Assembly: GCF_001592745.1 (NCBI RefSeq)
Contig: NZ_LUKD01000007.1
Location: forward strand, 27,567 to 91,566
Length of the DNA stretch: 64,000 bases
Origin: Bdellovibrio bacteriovorus
GTDB taxonomy: Bacteria; Bdellovibrionota; Bdellovibrionia; Bdellovibrionales; Bdellovibrionaceae
Reading direction: 5' to 3'
The position numbers and the translations under genes were made by a program. The notes under the pieces are model-generated. The model made no database searches. It worked only from the letters and a program-made list of their open reading frames with translations, and was not told where the DNA came from. Shown in pieces: positions 25,936 through 34,160 of this stretch (the stretch's first letter is position 1; the number at the start of each line of letters is the position of its first letter).

Positions 25936-28236
25936 TTAGTTTTTAGGCTTGTTCAATTGATCCTTCAATGTTCCAAAGATACGGACGATTTCCATACGGC
26001 GAGCGTCGTCGATGCCCCACATTTTATCCCATTGGAAGCGCGCAAGGCCTCCCGCTCCTGGTATAGATCCTCTAAAGACGAGATAAGCAAAACCCTCTTC
26101 CAAAAGAGTCTCGGATTTTGTATCCGTGACGGTCTTAAAGAACGACATAAAACGCGGTGTGGCTGCGTAAATCTCATCCAACGAAAGCGTACTGCTGCCG
26201 TCAGCATCGTACATCACCATCAATCCTTCAATGTAGTGAAGAATCGTGACCATTGTACGAATATTCGCGGTTTCAACATAGCCGCGCTTTTGCGATGGAG
26301 CTTCCGAAGCCACAGCGAGGTGCCGATAAAACTGCTCCCAGTCTGCATCGTGCAGCCCACGCACATACTGAACCATGCCCGGAAGATTATTAAAATAGAC
26401 ATCAAAGTGCTTTTTAATCTGAGACTTAAAACACTCTTCTTTGATGAAAGCGTTTCCGAACACATCTTTTTCTTCAATCAAACAACCTGCGAGCCCCATG
26501 TGATCTTGGACCGCTTGCGCCGAAGAAAGACCCGCAGCCACCAAGGTGCTTACGAACTCATAAGTTTCGCTTTGATCCATCGTTTGATCGCCGTTGCCGC
26601 TGAAAGTAAAGAAGTTCGCCTCAAGGAAGCTACGCCCCCCGGAGTTGGCTGAGCGAGGGTCGAAAGCTTTTAAATCACGACCGATTTCTTGAAAATCATC
26701 GTACCAAGAAATCAAACCCGGTTGAGAAATCGAAGCCGAGGTCATGCGGCTGTTGGTGTTATCTCCCCAACCTAAAGTTAAAAGACGCGCCAAGGCTCTG
26801 ACGAAGTTTGCTTTCGTTAAAGACTTCCAAGTTTGTTTCATATTCTTAGAGTTGCGAGCAATGATCAGTCGCCCTTGTTCATTGAAGCTGACAGGAGTTT
26901 CTTTCTTTAAAATCTCGCCGTAATCTTGCCAAGCAAGTTCTAGGGCCTTTTGTTCGAACGCATCGTCGACCAAACCTTTTTCAATTACAAAAGTGCGGTT
27001 GAATTTCTTGTAGGCCTGGTAAAGTTCGCCTTGTGTGTAGCCACCACCCATTTCGTCGTACTGAAGGCTGTCGACAAAACTTTGATGAAGACGCCAAATG
27101 TTGAACTCACGAGCAATGGTCGCCAAATGCTTACGCTCTAAGCCTTGAAGGTCGCGCGTATCCACTTTTCTTTCAGGATCAAGGACTTTAATTAGGACGG
27201 CACGATACGTTTTCTTTAAGGCTTTTGCACTGATGGAACTTGGGAACTTAGACGTCAGCTGTTCAATCAAATTGTCAATGTCACGGACAGCAATACGTCC
27301 CGTTGTTTTCATATTGTGCGAGTTCTGAATCAGCTGCAAAGACTGACCTAAGAACTGGCTCGCTTGGCGCAATTTACTGCGGTCGTCGAACTTCAAATCA
27401 CTTAATGAGTAGTGGTACTTCAACGCAAGCTCATAAAGGTTTATCAGCGTGTCTAAACTCTCGCTCCATTGAAGTTTGCTTGTGAATTGCGCACGCTCAC
27501 CCATCAGGATGTTTTTAACTGATTCAACAACCGGAATCCATTCACCATACTGATCGTAAGGAGCAAAAGGCGCCTCTCCTCGAATAAACTCGGAAAAACC
27601 TGCCAGAGCTTTTTTGGCATCTTCAAAACTATACTCTGATTTTGCGATCTGTGTTTTATCCAAAAGACGCTGCAAAGCCAGACGCAATTGATCGGTTGCA
27701 AGAGTGATCTGTTCCCACTCGGCCGCTTTTTGGGTCTTTTGATTTAATAAGATTTTTACGTGCGGCGCCAACTGAACGGCCTCCTCGCGCACGACCTTCA
27801 GGATCTCCACAAGGCGAATGATTTCTTCCTTCGTGATATACGTTGTTGCGCCACCTAGAAGAGCTTGTTTGATCTTCATCAGTTCCGCAGCAAACTGAGG
27901 AGTCACGTTGTTTTCTTTTAAGAAATACTTTCCGAAGAATTTACGCATTTCTTCAACCGTGTAAGCATTAGGCAAAGATCCAAAGGTGCGCTTATTAAAG
28001 TACAAAAGCGCTTCAATCATGCAGTCAGAGCCGTCACGAATATCTTTTTCTTGAGCGTCACCCACGGAAAATTTTTGCAGTTGATTGGGTAGACTTTGCA
28101 GACATTTAAATCTTGCATCTGAAAGCTCCATCACCTGAGGCTCTGCTTTTTTACCATTTAAGAAGTCGCTACAGCCCACAGATGTGAACGCCAAAGTAGC
28201 GGCCATCGCGATGTTGAGTTTGCTCTTAGAAAACAT
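25936..28236 (-). CDS. EF-hand lipoprotein, cassette 1 (paralogue of 59135-62206)
   Basis: 766-residue lipoprotein (signal peptide ends TSVGC, Cys22), mostly helical. It carries two repeat types at the same positions as its paralogue: type A MKIKQALLGGATTYITKEE (about 120-138) and type B WIPVVESVKNILMG...W (about 233-257). Near residue 680 is a canonical EF-hand loop (DADGSSTLSLDE), with a degenerate one (SGNGDQTMDQSE) earlier. Calcium binding is therefore likely. The start MFSK lies inside the last codons of the upstream barrel gene (11-nt overlap). No enzymatic domain was seen; it probably works with that barrel at the outer membrane. Confidence 0.78.
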   Translation of the reverse strand: MFSKSKLNIAMAATLAFTSVGCSDFLNGKKAEPQVMELSDARFKCLQSLPNQLQKFSVGDAQEKDIRDGSDCMIEALLYFNKRTFGSLPNAYTVEEMRKFFGKYFLKENNVTPQFAAELMKIKQALLGGATTYITKEEIIRLVEILKVVREEAVQLAPHVKILLNQKTQKAAEWEQITLATDQLRLALQRLLDKTQIAKSEYSFEDAKKALAGFSEFIRGEAPFAPYDQYGEWIPVVESVKNILMGERAQFTSKLQWSESLDTLINLYELALKYHYSLSDLKFDDRSKLRQASQFLGQSLQLIQNSHNMKTTGRIAVRDIDNLIEQLTSKFPSSISAKALKKTYRAVLIKVLDPERKVDTRDLQGLERKHLATIAREFNIWRLHQSFVDSLQYDEMGGGYTQGELYQAYKKFNRTFVIEKGLVDDAFEQKALELAWQDYGEILKKETPVSFNEQGRLIIARNSKNMKQTWKSLTKANFVRALARLLTLGWGDNTNSRMTSASISQPGLISWYDDFQEIGRDLKAFDPRSANSGGRSFLEANFFTFSGNGDQTMDQSETYEFVSTLVAAGLSSAQAVQDHMGLAGCLIEEKDVFGNAFIKEECFKSQIKKHFDVYFNNLPGMVQYVRGLHDADWEQFYRHLAVASEAPSQKRGYVETANIRTMVTILHYIEGLMVMYDADGSSTLSLDEIYAATPRFMSFFKTVTDTKSETLLEEGFAYLVFRGSIPGAGGLARFQWDKMWGIDDARRMEIVRIFGTLKDQLNKPKN

Positions 28237-29584
28237 AAGCGGCTCCCAACATCAAGCGGTCGTTATTCACGAATTGCGCAATTTCATTTTGATTCGAAGC
28301 CGTCAATTCTCCCGCCTTCACCATCTGCATTTCGCCCACCAAGGACCAAATACCCGATAGACGGAAGCGTGCGCTTAAACGAACCAGGTCAAACTGGTTT
28401 TTATCTGAATGAGTGAAGCTGAGTTTTCCGATCAGACGACGATTCTTACGAAAAGCATAGTTCGTCATAAGAGAAATCTGCTGAGCTTGTTTGTAAGGAT
28501 AGCGTGTCATTAAAGCCGCGCGATCCGGGTTCGCAAGCTCCCCTTCTTCACGCACATCTCCGCCGATAATATCTAAATGCTGAAGATTCACTCCCCAGCG
28601 CCCATTCGTCCATTCGACAAATGGGCTTAATAACACCGCATCTTCAAATACGGGATGAGTCCATTGCTCTTCGAAAATATCATCTTTATTGGGGCGATCA
28701 TAAAGACCGCTGACACCCATGCGCACCTGATTCACTTTATAGCTAACATCCATTCCTGCCAGCGAGTGATAAAACACCTGCGGTTGAAGTTCGACAGCGC
28801 CCTTGAGTTGAGCCATGTCTAAGTTCCCGTCATAGCCGATCGCCAGTTGATTGGCGGGTTTATAAATATAGCTAAGCTGAGCCCGGAAGCTTTGCGGATC
28901 ACCAAAAGAAATCTTGGCTCCAAAAGAGTTTTGCAAGACGACTTGGGTTTCATTCGGACGGTCAAAGTTATAATCGATAGCTGTGGCTTCGCTGAAAATT
29001 TTAATGCTTTCAGGAGGACGACGGAACCAAGGGTTCCCCTTCACGAAACTGCCGTTTTCAATTTCAAAACTAGGGCCTTGATCCGGCAAGAAAAGAGGCG
29101 ACGCAAAAAGAACCAAAGTGTAATAAGGTTTATCGACTTGATAGAAGAGTCCGACCAGCCCCTGACGTTCTGGCTGAAGCGGGTTCCATTTAAAAAGAGG
29201 CTCCCACACACCCAAATCCCAGCGCGCATCCAACTCGTTCCACAGCATGCGTTTGCGACCAATATAGTAGGTTTCATTTTCGTTTTGACGACTTTGAACA
29301 TAGAACTCAGAGATATTCAGATAGTTTAAAAGAGGGGCCCCCATAGCAACGCCACCTGCCACATCCATCTTAAGGACGTCCTCAGTGAATGGGTCGGTTT
29401 TTAACTGAGCGCCGACAAATTGATAGTTTGTTTTTTGCGTGGCTTCAAAGGTCGGGCTGATGAAGGAATCCGAAAATAGTCTCATCTCGGTTTGGACCTG
29501 GGCATGAGCCGGCGCTAAGTTCGCAATGAACCCCAACAAAGATGTTAAAATGGCCCCTAATATGGGTCGGACTCTGAAAGCCAT
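28226..29584 (-). CDS. Outer-membrane beta-barrel protein, cassette 1 (paralogue of 62196-63629)
   Basis: 452 residues: signal peptide (LAPAHA|Q), many amphipathic strands and a C-terminus AAYVF typical of outer-membrane barrels. It shares with its paralogue the pattern YIGRKRMLWNELDARWDLGVWEP, a QGLVGLFY segment, LPDQGP and the terminal NNDRLMLGAAYVF. AAGGAGG precedes the ATG at 29584. The last 11 bases encode both its C-terminus and the start of the EF-hand lipoprotein. Likely a porin/secretion-channel-like partner of that lipoprotein; transport function is inferred. Confidence 0.78.
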   Translation of the reverse strand: MAFRVRPILGAILTSLLGFIANLAPAHAQVQTEMRLFSDSFISPTFEATQKTNYQFVGAQLKTDPFTEDVLKMDVAGGVAMGAPLLNYLNISEFYVQSRQNENETYYIGRKRMLWNELDARWDLGVWEPLFKWNPLQPERQGLVGLFYQVDKPYYTLVLFASPLFLPDQGPSFEIENGSFVKGNPWFRRPPESIKIFSEATAIDYNFDRPNETQVVLQNSFGAKISFGDPQSFRAQLSYIYKPANQLAIGYDGNLDMAQLKGAVELQPQVFYHSLAGMDVSYKVNQVRMGVSGLYDRPNKDDIFEEQWTHPVFEDAVLLSPFVEWTNGRWGVNLQHLDIIGGDVREEGELANPDRAALMTRYPYKQAQQISLMTNYAFRKNRRLIGKLSFTHSDKNQFDLVRLSARFRLSGIWSLVGEMQMVKAGELTASNQNEIAQFVNNDRLMLGAAYVF

Positions 29585-29705
29585 GGGCCTCCTTCTTAGG
29601 GATATAGATCAAAGCCTGTGCCCGGCGAGGCCCACTTTATGAACCCGCCTTTTATAAACTTTTAAACAAGTGACCTTTTTCGGCGGCTTTGCTAGGATTT
29701 GTGGG

Positions 29706-30749
29706 ATGTTAATACGGGATCCTAAAAGTGCTAAATTTTTAATCATTCGCTTTTCAAGCTTTGGCGACGTCGTCCAGACTTTGAGTGTTCCCGCGGCCAT
29801 TAAAAAGACCTATCCCGAGGCGCAAGTTCACTGGGTCACCCGTAAAGACATGGCCTCTTTATTATTCAATCATCCCGCGATTGATCGCATCTGGGAGTTT
29901 GATCGTAAAGCGGGCTTAAAAGGCTTGATTCACCTATGCGCGCAAATGCGCCAAGAAGGTTTCACGCACATTTATGATGCTCACAACAACACGCGTTCTC
30001 GTGTGATCAGTTTTCTGCTTCGCCCCTTAGGTTTTGTGGGGTTGGGACCAGCCTTTATCCGTCGCTCGATTCGTCGTTGGAAACGTTTCTTACTATTCCG
30101 TCTTCGCATCAATACTTTTGAAATGCCCTTTTCTGGTCAAAGAGATTTATTAGAACCTCTCTTGCCTTGGGGCATTTCCAAATATGCGCCACCCGCACCC
30201 CAGATTTTCCCTAGCGAGGAAAGTCATCGCAAGGCTCATGACGTCTTGGGTGATTATGCCGGGTCTGTAGCCTTGGCGCCTTCGTCCGCCCATTTTTTAA
30301 AGCGCTGGCCAAAGGAGTACTGGAAAGAATTAATTCTTCTTTGTCCGGGTCAGAAATTTGTTTTGTTGGGCGGCCCTGAAGACTCTTTTATTGAAGACAT
30401 TCATGATGTGGCTCCAGAAAGAACTTTGAATCTTGCAGGAAAATGCTCTTTGCAAGTGAGTTCCGCCGTGGTCGCTCAGTCCGCAGCTTTGATCAGTGCT
30501 GACACAGGTCTTCTTCACGTCGCTGAACAGTTAGGCAAAAAAGCCATTGCGATGATGGGACCTGCCCCTTTCGGCTTTCCGTCCCGTCCTTCGACACGCA
30601 TCATGGAAATTCAACTTCCTTGTCGTCCTTGCAGCAAACACGGCCAGGGTCCGTGCGTGAATAAAGAAAAGTTTCATCAATGCATGGTGGATATCACCCC
30701 TCAGCAAATTGCTGCTGAACTCAAAATTCTGTTAGGTCGTTCAGTATGA
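29706..30749 (+). CDS. Glycosyltransferase family 9, heptosyltransferase-like
   Basis: 347 residues in the ADP-heptose:LPS heptosyltransferase family (GT9, GT-B fold). Signatures are IIRFSSFGDVVQTLSVPAAIKK at the N-terminus and, in the C-terminal half, LAPSSAHFLKRWP, VLLGGPED and ISADTGLLHVAEQLGKKAIAMMGP. It would transfer heptose or a related sugar to the LPS inner core in the cytoplasm. The ATG at 29706 is chosen over an upstream start for its closeness to the family N-terminus. It is coupled to waaA by the ATGA overlap. Confidence 0.85.
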   Translation: MLIRDPKSAKFLIIRFSSFGDVVQTLSVPAAIKKTYPEAQVHWVTRKDMASLLFNHPAIDRIWEFDRKAGLKGLIHLCAQMRQEGFTHIYDAHNNTRSRVISFLLRPLGFVGLGPAFIRRSIRRWKRFLLFRLRINTFEMPFSGQRDLLEPLLPWGISKYAPPAPQIFPSEESHRKAHDVLGDYAGSVALAPSSAHFLKRWPKEYWKELILLCPGQKFVLLGGPEDSFIEDIHDVAPERTLNLAGKCSLQVSSAVVAQSAALISADTGLLHVAEQLGKKAIAMMGPAPFGFPSRPSTRIMEIQLPCRPCSKHGQGPCVNKEKFHQCMVDITPQQIAAELKILLGRSV

Positions 30750-32035
30750 GTTCTTTGATGTTTTATTTTTACAAGTTTGTTCTTGTTCCTTTGGCTTATT
30801 TTCTTTTGCAGCTATTCCGTCCCTTCTTGCAAGGTAAGCTGCGAGAGATGATCGAAGATAAAAATCATGGATTTTATAAAATAAAAAAAACCGGCGCAGA
30901 AAAAGACATCGCCGAGGCTCGCCCTTTCTGGATTCACGCAGCCAGCGGAGAAATTGAGTACGCGCGTCCCGTGATTCGTGAATTGAAAAAACAGCATCCA
31001 AACACTCCGATCCTGGTTACCTACTCTTCTCCTTCAGCAAAAAAGATTCTGGAGAGTCTGCATGACGTGGATGTGTGGGCGGCGCTGCCATGGGATCTGG
31101 ATTTTGTTCTGACCGAATTTGTAGAGAAATGGAATCCACGCGTCTTGTTATTTTCTCGTACTGATGTGTGGCCGGTTTTGGTCTCGGTCGCAAAAAAGAA
31201 AAACATTCCGGCAGCCTTGTTTTCCGCGACGTTTGCGGATAATTCTTCACGCCTCAAAGGGATCACTCGCTATCTGACTCGCTATACTTTAAATCACTTG
31301 GCAGAGATCCATTGCGTTTCTGCCGAAGACATTCAAAATCTAGATGATTTAGGGATTGATGTGCCTGTGGTTGCCAGTGGTGATACTCGCTTTGACCAAG
31401 TCTTTCATCGATTGGAAAATCCAAAGGTTCTTAAAAGTGAATTGATTCCCAGCCCTGAAGATTTTATTTTTATCGCAGGCTCTACATGGCCGGAAGATGA
31501 AGCCATTTTACTGCCTGCTTTAGAGAAATTAAAAAACGTCTATATACGCATTATCATCGCACCTCATGAAACGACGGCGGCCCATTTGGAAGCGTTAGAA
31601 AAACAAATGACGGCTTTAGGACTTCGCTATGTTCGCTATTCTCAGGCGGATGTGTGGCCCGCAGGCTCCATTCTGATCGTCGATCAAGTTGGAATCTTGG
31701 CAGAGCTTTACACGTGGGGCGATATTGCCTTTATTGGCGGCTCCTTCAAAAAACAAGTTCACAGCGTGATGGAAGCCTTAGCTGCCGGCTTGCCTGTGAT
31801 GGTGGGGCCTCATCACCGCAACAATCGCGAAGCCCTGTTTTATCAAAAGAAAAATTATTCATCAGGAATGATCGTGCAAGTGGTTCACTCCGCCGAAGAC
31901 GTCGTCGTTCTACTTCAACGCATGAAGAAGCAGCAGTCGCAGATCCCCCACATCAAAGAAGAAATTCGCAACGAGATCGGTAAAAACCGCAACTCCACCC
32001 TGCGCGTCCTCTCCGCCATCGAAAAATTCGAATAG
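30746..32035 (+). CDS. waaA: 3-deoxy-D-manno-octulosonic acid (Kdo) transferase
   Basis: 429-residue membrane-anchored GT-B enzyme that adds Kdo to lipid A precursor at the cytoplasmic face of the inner membrane. The N-terminal hydrophobic anchor (FYKFVLVPLAYFLLQLF) is followed by FWIHAASGEIEYARPVIREL with the catalytic Glu, LLFSRTDVWPVL, VSAEDIQNLDDLGI, ASGDTRFDQV, AGSTWPEDEAILLPA and GGSFKKQVHSVMEALAAGLPVMVGPHHRNNREA. It begins inside the stop of the heptosyltransferase gene (ATGA). Its stop codon abuts a REP-like palindrome. Confidence 0.92.
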   Translation: MSSLMFYFYKFVLVPLAYFLLQLFRPFLQGKLREMIEDKNHGFYKIKKTGAEKDIAEARPFWIHAASGEIEYARPVIRELKKQHPNTPILVTYSSPSAKKILESLHDVDVWAALPWDLDFVLTEFVEKWNPRVLLFSRTDVWPVLVSVAKKKNIPAALFSATFADNSSRLKGITRYLTRYTLNHLAEIHCVSAEDIQNLDDLGIDVPVVASGDTRFDQVFHRLENPKVLKSELIPSPEDFIFIAGSTWPEDEAILLPALEKLKNVYIRIIIAPHETTAAHLEALEKQMTALGLRYVRYSQADVWPAGSILIVDQVGILAELYTWGDIAFIGGSFKKQVHSVMEALAAGLPVMVGPHHRNNREALFYQKKNYSSGMIVQVVHSAEDVVVLLQRMKKQQSQIPHIKEEIRNEIGKNRNSTLRVLSAIEKFE

Positions 32036-32104
32036 TGCCTGCTTCTTTTTTGGGTCTACAGTGCATCAATTGATGCACTGTAGACCTTAAAAAGAAGCAG
32101 GCAC
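32035..32104. repeat. 70-bp REP-like palindrome abutting waaA
   Basis: Arms 32035-32069 and 32070-32104 pair over 35 bp with mismatches only at 32051/32088 and 32052/32087, with no loop. The outer end GAAGCAGGCACCTTT matches the end of the 539-571 palindrome. It begins at the last base of the waaA stop codon, and 32087-32104 encodes the last five residues and stop (VPASF*) of the minus-strand solute-binding protein. It may also terminate both transcripts. Confidence 0.75.
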
Positions 32105-32776
32105 CTTTAAGGTGATTCCGTCGAGTTTTTGTTTTTTGTCTTTATTGTACTGATTGAAGGCCAAGTGCAGGCTTTTGTTTTCGACGATCTTTGGATTGAT
32201 CGCGATCTTATCAGCGTACCCTGCAAAGTCGTTTTTTAAATAGTGTTCGGCGACTTTTAAATCCATCAGGACACCATCCACACTGCCTTGGACAAGTTTT
32301 CTTAACGTAGAATCTTCACTCAGAACTGTGATGGTTTTCAGATCGCCATTTTTTACAAGCGCATTGAATTCGGCCGTATTGCCATAGCCACGTGTAACGG
32401 CGAAGGTCTTGCCTTTAAGGTCTTTCAGTTCTTTCCAAACAAGAGGCTTGTCTTTGCGCTCAAGAAAAATAACCGGCGAATAGAAAAGACTTTGCGAGGC
32501 CGTGAAGCCTGGCAACACTTCATCTTTCCACGACGGAAAATAACCCACAAAATTCTTTTTACCGCCATTCTTCTGCGCCTGCACCCAAGGATAGAAAACA
32601 AATTCGATGATAATTCCTTGAGCTGCCATAGTTCTTCGTAATGCATCGGCTGCGGTGCCATTGCGATGACACTTAGAACAGGTATAAGGAGGCCAATCTA
32701 GAGTCGCAACCAACCAGGTTTCTTGGGCCCAAGCTGTCGTACTAACTAGAAGAGAGAAGAAGAACACTTTCCACAT
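32087..32776 (-). CDS. Periplasmic solute-binding protein (SBP_bac_3-like), C-terminus supplied by a palindrome
   Basis: 229 residues with signal peptide (MWKVFFFSLLVSTTAWA|Q). The mature protein matches family 3 substrate-binding proteins: WPPYT near the start, LKDLKGKTFAVTRGYGNTAEF (hinge and ligand loop) and LVQGSVDGVLMDLKVAEHYL. Unusually, CSKCH (a CxxCH motif) follows WPPYT, where the family has a variable loop. The last five residues come from the REP-like palindrome, and the usual C-terminal helix is shortened. An in-frame start further upstream at 32893 is rejected because the signal sequence would then be internal. No transporter genes are adjacent, so it may not serve an ABC uptake system. 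Confidence 0.75.
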   Translation of the reverse strand: MWKVFFFSLLVSTTAWAQETWLVATLDWPPYTCSKCHRNGTAADALRRTMAAQGIIIEFVFYPWVQAQKNGGKKNFVGYFPSWKDEVLPGFTASQSLFYSPVIFLERKDKPLVWKELKDLKGKTFAVTRGYGNTAEFNALVKNGDLKTITVLSEDSTLRKLVQGSVDGVLMDLKVAEHYLKNDFAGYADKIAINPKIVENKSLHLAFNQYNKDKKQKLDGITLKVPASF

Positions 32777-33026
32777 AGGAACAACATACCTGTGAGGCAT
32801 GCTTGGAACAAGGAAGCTCTCAGTCTCAGGACGAGAAACTACTGACATCTTAGTCTCCGAGGATGACCGCATAGGAATCGAAGCGCTACTCACATAGCAA
32901 AAAGCGGCCCTGACAATTCACGGCAGCTGTACAAGCCTTATCTGCCAAGTCTTGTATTTTTGAAATGATTGGGCGAAGCCCGAGCACGGAACTTGAAATA
33001 CTCCATAGCAGTTACTAGGGGTTGGC

Positions 33027-34160
33027 ATGAATAAGTTTGTAACTTCAACAGTTTGTCTCATTTTGATACTGAGCTCACAGGTGTTTGCTCAGGGTCAAAA
33101 CGTTTTGACTTTACCAGAGGCAAAACAAGATAAGAAGTTTTCAGCGGACTGGCGCATTCGCCTTTCTGGCTCTGACGTGCGTGATGACCAAAGCCAATCC
33201 AAAGTCGTCGATATCCGCACTGAAATCAAAGCAAAGTACAACCTAAGCTCTTCCCTTTTGCTAGATGTTCAACCTGTCTTACGTTTGCAATCAGGACAGA
33301 CTCAAAGCGTGAATGGCGCTGATCAACCGGACAATAGAATCACTTTAAAGCAAGCGGCGGCTCAATACACGCCGTTTTCTTTCTTCCGTTTGACGGCAGG
33401 GGCTTTAGACCAAGACTATATGCACACCGCGATTCTTTTAGACTCTATCGCTTTCCCGGCAGCCCGTGCAGAAGGTGTTTTAAAAACTGGAAACTTTAAA
33501 ACATTGTTGGCTGTTGAAACGGCAATTCCGACGTCCACTTCATTTAGCACAAACACGAAAGAGCTTGAGCCGACGCCGTCATTGAATACGGCCGCTTTAC
33601 AGGTAAATTGGCAAGCCGCTCGAAATCTTTACTGGAAAAACTCTGTTGGTTATTTCATCTATAATAATCTTCCTTCGGCCGTTGCGGAAAAATCTCGTTT
33701 GCTAGGAAACGAAGTGAATAAGATCTCGGACGCTCAATACGCTTTCATGCACAAATATGAAGGTATCGAAGCCTCTACAGCTCTTGAATTTCCAGTGTTC
33801 AGTCTTTTGGACCTTTCTATAGGTGGTCAATACGTCCTGAATCAAAAAGCTCCTTCAGATGAAAACATGGGTTACCGCTATTACGTAGGTTCTGAATTCC
33901 ACTTTACTAAGGGCTTAGATCTGGTTGTCGAGGGAAGTTACTTTTCTATCGCGCCAGAAGCCGCTGTGTCGTACTTCAATGCTTCGGGATTTGAAACAAA
34001 CCGCATCGGTTACGCGGCAGAGACTTATTTATCGTTTAAAAAAGAAGGCTTTAACTTAGGCATTAAGTACATTGATGCCGAGGTGATGTTTTCTAATGCC
34101 ATCCAATCACGCGAAAAGACTTTGTTGATTAAGCTGGAGACTTTCTATGCAAACATCTAA
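33027..34160 (+). CDS. Predicted outer-membrane beta-barrel protein, paired with giant lipoprotein
   Basis: 377 residues with signal peptide (LILSSQVFA|Q) and a mature chain of alternating strands (WRIRLSGSD, SLLLDVQPVLRLQSG, FRLTAGALD, GLDLVVEGSYFS, GFNLGIKYIDAEV). It resembles a porin-like barrel, though it ends FYANI rather than with an aromatic residue. The final 14 bases overlap the next gene, which encodes a 1131-residue lipoprotein; the two proteins probably act together at the outer membrane. No family name assigned. Confidence 0.72.
   Translation: MNKFVTSTVCLILILSSQVFAQGQNVLTLPEAKQDKKFSADWRIRLSGSDVRDDQSQSKVVDIRTEIKAKYNLSSSLLLDVQPVLRLQSGQTQSVNGADQPDNRITLKQAAAQYTPFSFFRLTAGALDQDYMHTAILLDSIAFPAARAEGVLKTGNFKTLLAVETAIPTSTSFSTNTKELEPTPSLNTAALQVNWQAARNLYWKNSVGYFIYNNLPSAVAEKSRLLGNEVNKISDAQYAFMHKYEGIEASTALEFPVFSLLDLSIGGQYVLNQKAPSDENMGYRYYVGSEFHFTKGLDLVVEGSYFSIAPEAAVSYFNASGFETNRIGYAAETYLSFKKEGFNLGIKYIDAEVMFSNAIQSREKTLLIKLETFYANI

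Noticed and set aside
25957-26652. 231-codon plus-strand open frame
   Set aside because: Antisense to the EF-hand lipoprotein; no signal, motif or ribosome-binding site, and typical shadow-frame composition.
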